NCBI GenBank assembly: GCA_002007465.1 | Contig: LNAC01000036.1 | Coordinates: 1,252,881 to 1,316,880, forward strand | Origin: Ailurus styani | Lineage: Eukaryota > Chordata > Mammalia > Carnivora > Ailuridae | Reading direction: 5' to 3' | Length of the DNA stretch: 64,000 nt | Shown here: piece after piece, positions 57,405-64,000 of the stretch | How positions within the stretch are numbered: position 1 is the stretch's first letter | How the letters are laid out: each line of letters opens with the position of its first letter | The notes under the pieces: generated by a model | The model's database searches: none | The model's input: only the letters and a program-made list of their open reading frames with translations | Told to the model about the DNA's origin: nothing | Translations under genes and position numbers: made by a program

Positions 57405-57780
57405 TACTAACTTTTACTAAAGAGACGTGACTGTGGTCTCTCTCAAAGTATCTCACGGCACTGTACTCACTGTTGTTGGTCTGAAGTTGGCAGATAAGAA
57501 AACGCGGGCATGAGGAGGCTGTCCCGTGGCGAAACACACAGGATTTGTGGGTAGAATCAGGCTGCTATCGACCTCCGGATGATTCGTCACAAGGAGGAAC
57601 CCTGGCTGCCCGGAAGCGAAAGTGCGGATAGGGCGAAGCCGCTGCGTTTTCTTCTAGATGCCACCTGCGGTAAGACAGAGACAGCAGCTGACGGCGGTTA
57701 CGGGGAGTGCATCCACCGCGAGAACGGAATTCTCAACACAAGACAAACCTGTGGTGAGAGCGGCTCTGACAGTCTTTACA
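57281..57780. promoter_or_regulatory. CpG-island-like segment
   Basis: Hand counting gives 32 CpG in these 500 bases, about the number expected from its base composition (roughly half G+C), whereas the rest of the window is strongly CpG-depleted. It covers the right half of the Tigger/MER2 nest and about 135 bases of non-repeat sequence. The transposon left halves have lost most CpGs (for example 'ccatgg' where the family has 'ccgcgg'). The sequence 'ctgcg|gtaaga' at 57670 is a plausible plus-strand splice donor. No TATA box was seen. A 112-codon frame (57579-57917) crosses it but includes transposon sequence and is not called as a gene. Confidence 0.4.
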
Positions 57781-60353
57781 AGGTGGCCAAACAGAGCAGG
57801 GATTTGCTCAGGAGACATGAATCTCCCACCCTAATAAATCCAAGCGTATTTCTCACACCCGCCCAGGATACTGACATGTCTTTTACCGGTGTGATTTTTG
57901 ACCTGGGAGTTTCTTGATGGTATAGCGTCTTCCATGGATGGTGAGGAATCTTGGCAGTAAGGACATTCTCACCAATAGCATACTTTGGGAGTTAAAAAAA
58001 AAAATAAGGCACTCGTTTCTCAAGACCATCTACTACCACTTTCAGAAAAAAAAAAAACTCGTATCAAATACAAAATCTATAATATGTACAATGAGATGTG
58101 GTACCCACTAAATATGTGGTGCTCTGCTGGGCATTTTGGAAGATCTTATGCTCAAATTCATTCACAGGAAAATGTAAGCTTATCAAGGTGGAAACATTCA
58201 GGATTAAGGAAGAAGCAGGGAATGGATGACCCAAGCCGAGAAACTAAGGTCAAGAAGTAGAGGTCTACTTTTGCTACGTGTGGACTGCTATATTCATTTT
58301 GATAACCTCTCTTTATGCCTAATAATTTCCTGGATACCTGAAGGACTATTCACTACACAATGCCCGTAATACAAAGATATTCTATCCCATCTTGCTTACC
58401 TACACGGAACTCTACTTCCCCTTTAAAAAAAACCTAGGCATTAGCTTTTTCCACCTTGATTTCCATAAGGGGGAAAATATGTTTTTAGATTGGTTCCTTT
58501 TTACAACATATATCTCTCAGATACTTAAAAGCCTGCCTTCTTTTTCTGCTCAGCCTTAGCATTGTTCTTGGAAGTTAGAGGATTCTCAGGAAGTTTATGT
58601 TAAATGAATTTTTAGTTAGGCAACAGAATACACCTAGTGATCATTTTTAAAATCCCATTTCTGATATTCACAAGGATGTAAGGACCAATTTTTTTTGATC
58701 AATGAATTAGGTACATTCAGTGACTTCATATCCAATAATCCTGACCATTCACAGATGGAGAGCATGCCACTGTTTGTGATTCCATCTTTTCTCTAATTCA
58801 TGCTCACTGGGTGATTCCTCTGTATGCCTAACCTTCACCTTAGTCTTTTCTCTATTCCCCTTTCCCCGTAAAACCCTCAGCAAGAAAGGGTGTTAAGGAT
58901 GTCATAAAAAGTAGAGTATCACATTACATTCTCAAGGAATTTTGATTACTTTGATATAACAGAACCATTCTCTTTCCTTCATAAAAGGCTGTCTTTTCTT
59001 AAGGATATTTTAAAAAATGTCAATTCAGCTATTAACTCTTCATGTTAGAAATATGCTGTACTAAATAAATATGACAACAGTAATAATCATATCACTAATG
59101 ATACAAATTTAAACTCCTTCAGTTCAAATGCAAACAAAAAAATGAACCAAAACAAACAAACAAACAAAAACCCAAAAAAACAAACCTCACAAGTGCAGGG
59201 TCAGTCAGTGAGAAATATAGAAGAGCAGATAAGTTTTCAATTTGTCTATAGCCAGAGGCTCAGATTTCCCTAGGAGCAAGTTTTGCTATTGAGTTATTCT
59301 ATCATGTAAATTGAGAATTAGGTATCTATAATTTTACACAGAATCCTTCATTCAAAATATAAAGTCATATGGTTCCTGATGTCACTGAGAGAGCTATGCT
59401 AGCAGAGTTCAGGACATTTTTGTGACCATCCTCAAAATAAGGAGTTTGGCTAGATACCATCTAGCGTTTTATAACACCAAAATTTTTACCATTCTAAACT
59501 ATGGCAGATCATGTACTTAACTCAGTGTGAACAGTGTATTGAAATCAGAATCACCCTAAAAGTTTAATTACCATAACAGTAACAACTGGAATACCTCTTA
59601 TCTGTATCATCAGTTAAATACATTGTTTTCATTTTTACATGGAAGTCTGCATTGTTTCCTATAAATGTTGCATTTTTCCTTTCTGAAAGGATGGATAATA
59701 TTACAGATAGCAACCAATGATCTCAGAAGGCTGCCATTAAAGACACTTAAAACAATCAGTCTGCACTTAAATTCCTTCACTAAGCTGCATTTCTGCTTCC
59801 TGCATAACAAGGTAATAATAAGCAGCCTAGAACGATTGGTGTCCTGGTAACTCTGCCAGGATACTCTTGCTAAGAGCAGAGCCATCAGGAAGTAGGAATG
59901 TTAAATTTCTGAGAAGGATATAAATTACACTTTCTGGCTCTACTCCCCAAACTCTCTCCCTGTGAAAGTATGTGGCTATCAAACTGAGTAATTCACCTTT
60001 TACTACTTACTGAGTAAAAACTGTTATTTGTTCCAAGTATAAGAATTATTTGAGTTGATAAATATATATAAAGAATTTCTTTAGGATGCACCTAAAGAAC
60101 ATTTAACATATTCTCACTATAAACCATTGTTCACATACACAATCACTCACTCACACATTTCAAAGACATTAAGAACTGATATATGCCTGACACAGTAATA
60201 AGCTTTACAGATATGTCAGTAAGCATAATGCAATACTTTTATTCAAGGAATATACAAGAGATTAAGGCAAACTTAATGGATATTTTTCATTAAAGACACA
60301 TTGTGTGTATGCGTGTGCTTGCATGTGGAGGGGTGGTCTAATGTGTGCAGGTA
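57781..60353. other. Anonymous DNA
   Basis: About 2.6 kb without a supported gene or named element. An (aaac) run lies at about 59147-59185 and two A runs near 57994 and 58046. If the island at 57.5 kb is a promoter, plus-strand transcription would enter this stretch, but no exon is evident. Confidence 0.5.
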
Positions 60354-60552
60354 TTTTTTTTTAAAGATTTTATTTATTTATTTGACAGAGAGAGAGTGAG
60401 AGAGAGGGCATGAGCAGGGGAAGAGGCAGAGGGAGAGAAAGAGGGACAAGCAGATTCCCCACTAAGCAAGGAGCCTGACGTGGGCTCGATCCCAAGACCC
60501 TGGGATCGTGACCTGCGCAGACACTTAACCAACTGATCCACACAGGCACCCC
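60354..60552 (-). mobile_element. CAN-SINE
   Basis: T tail, 'aaagattttatttatttatttgacag', body 'gggcatgagcaggggaagaggcagaggg', 'ccccactaagcaaggagcctgacg', and a head with a deletion ('cgtgacctgcgcagacactt') ending 'cacacaggcacccc'. The missing block between 'gacctg' and 'cagac' removes about 11 bases of the A-box side. Confidence 0.93.
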
Positions 60553-61939
60553 AACAGATGCATTTTCTAAGGGTTCCTTATTCCTATGTAATGACATAGT
60601 GAACAGTCTTGCAACCATACGACCTCAGTTTGAGCCCATAACTCCAGCTTTAAGAGTTAAATATCTTTTGCATAAGTAATCAACTTAAGAACATAATATG
60701 ACACGTGGAATATAACAATGGGTAACCAGTTTTGTTTTGAATGTGAAAATTCCTTTATATAAAATGCAACATTTCACAATTTATACTTATAATTTGAACA
60801 AACCATCTTTAACATCACCAATGTGTATGTGTTTTCTTTTTTGTCATCTTTCTTCTGCGAAATTTCTTGCACAACCCTTAGAAACCTCTCACATATCAGC
60901 ACTAATGTGTTGTCTATTCGCAACTTTGTTTGCTCTGGCAGAAATGACATCCTTGTTACTGGCCAACCAGGGTCACTAAAAACAGTTTCTCATGCCCTAT
61001 ACCAAAGCACTGTTTATCCATCTAGGGAGCTTTATAATAATTGCCCCAAAATTGAAGAACATACAAACAATGACAGCTAGGATGCCAGTTGCCCATTTCT
61101 CACTACAAAATAGGCATAATGCAAGATATCCAAGAACCTAACCTGAACAACAAAAGGACTAAAACTTCAAGTGCTCAGTGGTTTATAATCTTTTTAAAGA
61201 TACTGCTAATGTTTTTACCCAAGAGTAGACAACTTTTGATGAGGGCAACCTAAGATCTGTTTAAAATCAATAATGTCTGTTACTTTACTCTTCGAATATG
61301 TTAGGAAATGTAGAACAGTTCCTAAAAGTTACATCAATTACACATGAATATAGAATAGATGATGCACTGAATCTATCCTGCCCCCCCACCTAGTCCCTGA
61401 AACAACTCACTTGAGCGTGAAAGTCAATTTACATTTTTTTTCAATTCAAGAAATGGAATTTTCATTTTGTGTCATATTCATAAAAAAACTCATATATAAC
61501 TCAGCAGGGTACTCACATGTGCTTAGAAACAATATTAGGTATGGGAATTACCTTTTGTACCATAAAGACAAAATTACTCACTGAGAAATAAGATTTTAAA
61601 GGATCTTCAGGAAGCAAACGAGGAAAAAAAAAGATACAGGATTTCATCCGAGACTGGAACTGTTGTATTGTTCATCTGCAGGCTAGCCTCATCCCTCCTG
61701 TTTCAATTTTACATCTCTACTTAGATTCTCTTCTCTCCCAGGAGCACGAAAGACTGTTAGATTTTAATGAAGACGTGTTGCAGAGGGAGCCATGGGGCTA
61801 GAAATATGAGTTCGAATCCTGAAAACTGTTTCTTAGGAACAAAAACATGAAAGATTAGGTATAAAGGGATTATAGATACAGGTGCAGTTATAGCAAAGTA
61901 AATTTACTTAATATGATACGATAAGCATTTTCTATGTTA
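60553..61939. other. Anonymous DNA
   Basis: C run of 8 near 61381. Overlapping chance frames of 80 and 85 codons at 60737-61080. No gene or named element. Confidence 0.5.
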
Positions 61940-62250
61940 TTAGAAAATCTCCAAAATTATCATTCTAATGGTTGTATCATATTTTATAAAGTAGATGCAC
62001 CATAGGCTACTTAACCAATTCCCAGTTGGAGACATTCATATTTTCTCCCCTATTTTGTACTGCAGTAAAACATGTTATAATAAACTTCTTTGCTCTTTCA
62101 TGTTTCCCCTTTCCCCACATGCTTTATGTAGTCAGGATGTTTTCTTGGTTTATAGTCACAGAAGCATATTTGTCAGGTCAATATCTGTAAATATTTTTAA
62201 GCTCTTGCTTATATTGCCAAGTTGCTTACCAAGTGAATTATAAAAATACA
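61940..62250 (-). mobile_element. Old L1 ORF2 3' fragment (tentative)
   Basis: 'ttctaatggttgtatcatattttataaagtagatgcaccataggctacttaaccaattcccagttggagacattc...tgcagtaaaacatg' has the order of antisense L1 ORF2 3' sequence ('ggctgcatagtattccat...tttatttaaccagtctcctattgatggacattt'), strongly diverged. Confidence 0.45.
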
Positions 62251-62514
62251 GCTTTATAAAAAAAGTGATTATTTCACGAAATCTCTGTGAGCACTGGCTA
62301 CCATTTCTTTAATCTTTTTTTTTCCATTTCTTTAATCTTAACTAAATTATAAACAACGTGGCTGGTATGCATGGGCAGTGATATTATGGAAATGGACCCA
62401 AAATCTAAATTCTTCAGTGATTCATTTGCTTCTAATAAAATGCTGGTAAAACTTGGTCAGAACAGAAAAAAATCTTGGAAGAGCCTCAAGCAAACTTCCA
62501 AGACTCCTTTTCTC

Positions 62515-62625
62515 CCCCAGGTATATTGAGGTACAACTGACAAATAAATTGTAATACATTTAAAATGTACAATGTGATGATTTGATGTATTTATACATTA
62601 TGAATAGATTCCCATATTTTTTCAT
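62515..62625 (-). mobile_element. L1 3' UTR fragment
   Basis: 'tatattgaggtacaactgacaaataaattgtaatacatttaaaatgtacaatgtgatgatttgatgtat' is an antisense L1 3' terminus of a different subfamily from the one at 62.7 kb. Confidence 0.7.
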
Positions 62626-62699
62626 TATAGCTTAAGAGAGAGGCACATAATGGGGCCCAATGTCAAAGAGATCATTTGATCATTTGGGACCACCTTTGC

Positions 62700-63575
62700 C
62701 TTTATTAAAAAAAATTTTATTACTGAGATTTTGTTAACATACCATGTTATATTAGTTTCAGGTGTACAACATAGCAATTAGACAATTGTATATATATATT
62801 ATGCAATGATCACCATGACAAGTGTAGTTACCATCTGTCACCATATGTTATTACAATATCGTTCACCATATTCCCTGTGCTGTACTTTTCATCCCCGTGA
62901 CTTATTTATTTAAGATTTTATTTATTTATTTGACAGAGAGAGAGAGATCACAAGCAGGCAGAGAGGCAGGCAGAGGGAGAGGAGGAAGCAGGCTCCCCAC
63001 TGAGCAGAGAGCCCGATGTGGGGTTCGAGCCCAGGACCCTGAGATCATGACCTGAGCCGAAGGCAGAGGCTTTAACCCACTGAGCCACCCAGGTGCCCCA
63101 ACTTATTTATTTTACAACTGGAGGATTATACCTCTTATTCCCCTTCACCTACTTTGCTCATTCCCCATAACCCTCCCCTCTGACACCCATCAGTTTGTTC
63201 TCTGCATTTATGAGTCTGTTTCTGTTTTTTGCTTGTTCACTTGTTTGTTTGTTGGATTCCACCAATAAGTGAAATCATTTAGTATTTGTCTTTCTCTATC
63301 TGATTTCTCTTACTTAGCACAATACCCTATAAGCTCATCCATGTTGCTACAGATGGCAAGATCCCATTCTTATGTATGGCTGTGTACTATTTCACTGTAT
63401 ATATAATATATATATACACCACATCTTGTTTATCCATTCATCTATCAATGGACACTTAGGTTCCCTCCATATCTTGGTTATTGTAAATAATGCTGCAATA
63501 AACATAGGTGTGCACATATCTTCTTGCATTAGTGATTTTGTTTTCTTTGGGTATTCCACCCAGTAACGGAATGTT
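62700..63575 (-). mobile_element. L1 3' end interrupted by a SINE
   Basis: Antisense 3' UTR 'ttattactgagattttgttaacataccatgttatattagtttcaggtgtacaacatagc' up to the SINE, then 'atgagtctgtttctg', 'attccaccaataagtgaaatcatttagtatttgtctttctc', the ORF2 end near 63380-63410 and upstream ORF2 to 'gggtattccacccagtaacgg'. Net length about 680 bp, 5'-truncated, frames broken. Confidence 0.9.
62912..63100 (-). mobile_element. Full-length young mustelid CAN-SINE in L1
   Basis: 'aagattttatttatttatttgacag', 'ggcagagaggcaggcagag', 'ccccactgagcagagagcccg', head ending 'gccacccaggtgcccc'. Perfect duplications 'acttatttattt' at 62900-62911 and 63101-63112 split the host L1. Confidence 0.97.
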
Positions 63576-63844
63576 TTCTAATCCAAGGAAGTATTACCAA
63601 AGAATGTTAGGAACTAAATATAATGCAAAAGGCATTTGTCAGGGATGGATTGAAATATATGCATACTTGATTCAAAAAAGAAATGTGAAAAGTATCTACT
63701 TGTGAAACAGTCATAAGCTTATGCAAGGTTGTATTTCATATGTTACCTAAAAGTTTACCAGACAGAGCCATGAATGTCTCAATTAATGACAAGAAAATAC
63801 CTGCTTAAACATCAGTATTATATATATATATATATATATACCCA
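63576..63844. other. Anonymous DNA with (TA)n
   Basis: (TA) run of about 11 units at 63818-63840. Nothing else assigned. Confidence 0.6.
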
Positions 63845-64000
63845 AAGTCAGCATGGTTTGGTAGATTAAGCATAAGCTTTGACATTATACAAATCTAGAT
63901 TAAAAATATGGTTGTTCTATATATTGGCTTTCTGATTTTGACAAAGTTTTTTATCCTTTGTAAAACTGTGTGTGAAAATTTCCAGCACATAGTAGGTGCA
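63845..64000 (+). mobile_element. MIR SINE remnant, cut by window end
   Basis: 'agcatggtttggtagattaagcataagctttgacattatacaaatctagatt', 'ttctgattttgacaaagttttttatcctttg', 'ttccagcacatagtaggtgca' follow sense MIR order. The element probably continues past the window. Confidence 0.75.

Larger units (their letters stand above)
56686..57645 (+). mobile_element. MER2-like Tigger MITE hosting a nested element
   Basis: Left part has 'gatgggggatcacttcc', 'ggatgcctgaaaccatggctagtacc', 'tttttcctacacatacatacctaggataaaatttaatgtat', 'aggaacaggaagagattaacaacaataacataatgcaatagaac'. Right part resumes at 57407 with 'acttttactaaagagacgtgactgtggtctctctcaaagtatctcacggcactgtactcac' and ends 'agtgcggatagggcgaagccgctg'. 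The order fits MER2. The 56869-57404 segment is a separate insertion. Confidence 0.75.

Noticed and set aside
57579..57917. 112-codon plus frame starting with ATG in the CpG-rich segment
   Set aside because: Its first part lies in the MER2-like element, and high CpG and GC content lowers stop density. No domain or conserved motif was seen.
62303..62340. Direct repeat 'ccatttctttaatctt' on both sides of a T run, like a target duplication around a minimal insertion
   Set aside because: The intervening sequence is only a short T run. Slippage or a small tandem duplication explains it equally well.
1..64000. Possible CRISPR array, phage, operon or other prokaryotic system
   Set aside because: All spaced repeats are microsatellites or SINEs. 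Base composition, CpG depletion and retroposon content are those of a mammalian genome.

Overview
The window is non-coding vertebrate DNA, AT-rich overall and strongly CpG-depleted outside one island. The organism is a carnivoran, most likely a mustelid (mink, ferret, marten or relative). The evidence is about 20 tRNA-Lys-derived CAN-SINEs. Nine of them (one only a 55-bp head, one an internally deleted copy) carry the mustelid-type head, in which the A box is followed by 'gttaaagcctctgcctt', and usually a body rich in 'ctgcctgcctctctgcctac'. I recognise these from family knowledge; no database search was possible. L1, HAL1-like, L2, MIR, hAT-Charlie, Tigger and LTR remnants fill much of the rest.

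No protein-coding gene, exon of a known gene, rRNA, tRNA gene or CRISPR array could be supported. The longest open frames (107-136 codons) lie in L2 antisense sequence, microsatellites or anonymous DNA. Such lengths are expected by chance in 64 kb of AT-rich sequence. The window is either intergenic or the inside of a large intron.

Layout. 0-5 kb: an L1 3' fragment, L2 and anonymous DNA. 5-9 kb: an old SINE, an AT-rich simple repeat, an LTR-like segment with TATA and poly(A) signals, and an L1 3' UTR split by an insertion holding two SINEs. 10.7-13.8 kb: an LTR-like segment, a young SINE and eroded L1. 14.8-15.7 kb: a SINE region scrambled by three single-N joins. 17.3-19.3 kb: the largest L1, a 5'-truncated minus-strand copy. 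20-34 kb: L2 and MIR remnants, SINEs, an assembly gap at 26.05 kb and an L2 3' end. 34.2-34.65 kb: two SINEs that used the same target site. 38.7 kb: a 23-bp near-perfect hairpin. 41.7-42.0 kb: a MER20-like element holding a tailless SINE head. 44.8 kb: an 83-bp tandem duplication. 46.8-49.4 kb: HAL1-like sequence with another single-N duplication. 53.7-54.7 kb: a long L2. 55.5-56.5 kb: repeat-free DNA. 56.7-57.7 kb: a three-layer transposon nest whose right half is CpG-island-like. 62.5-63.6 kb: L1 carrying a young SINE.

I found no new multi-gene system. The observations most worth checking are the CpG-island-like segment near 57.5 kb, the tailless SINE head with an 18-bp target duplication, the single-N joins that look like unmerged alleles (one with a presence/absence SINE), the reused SINE target site and the perfect hairpin.
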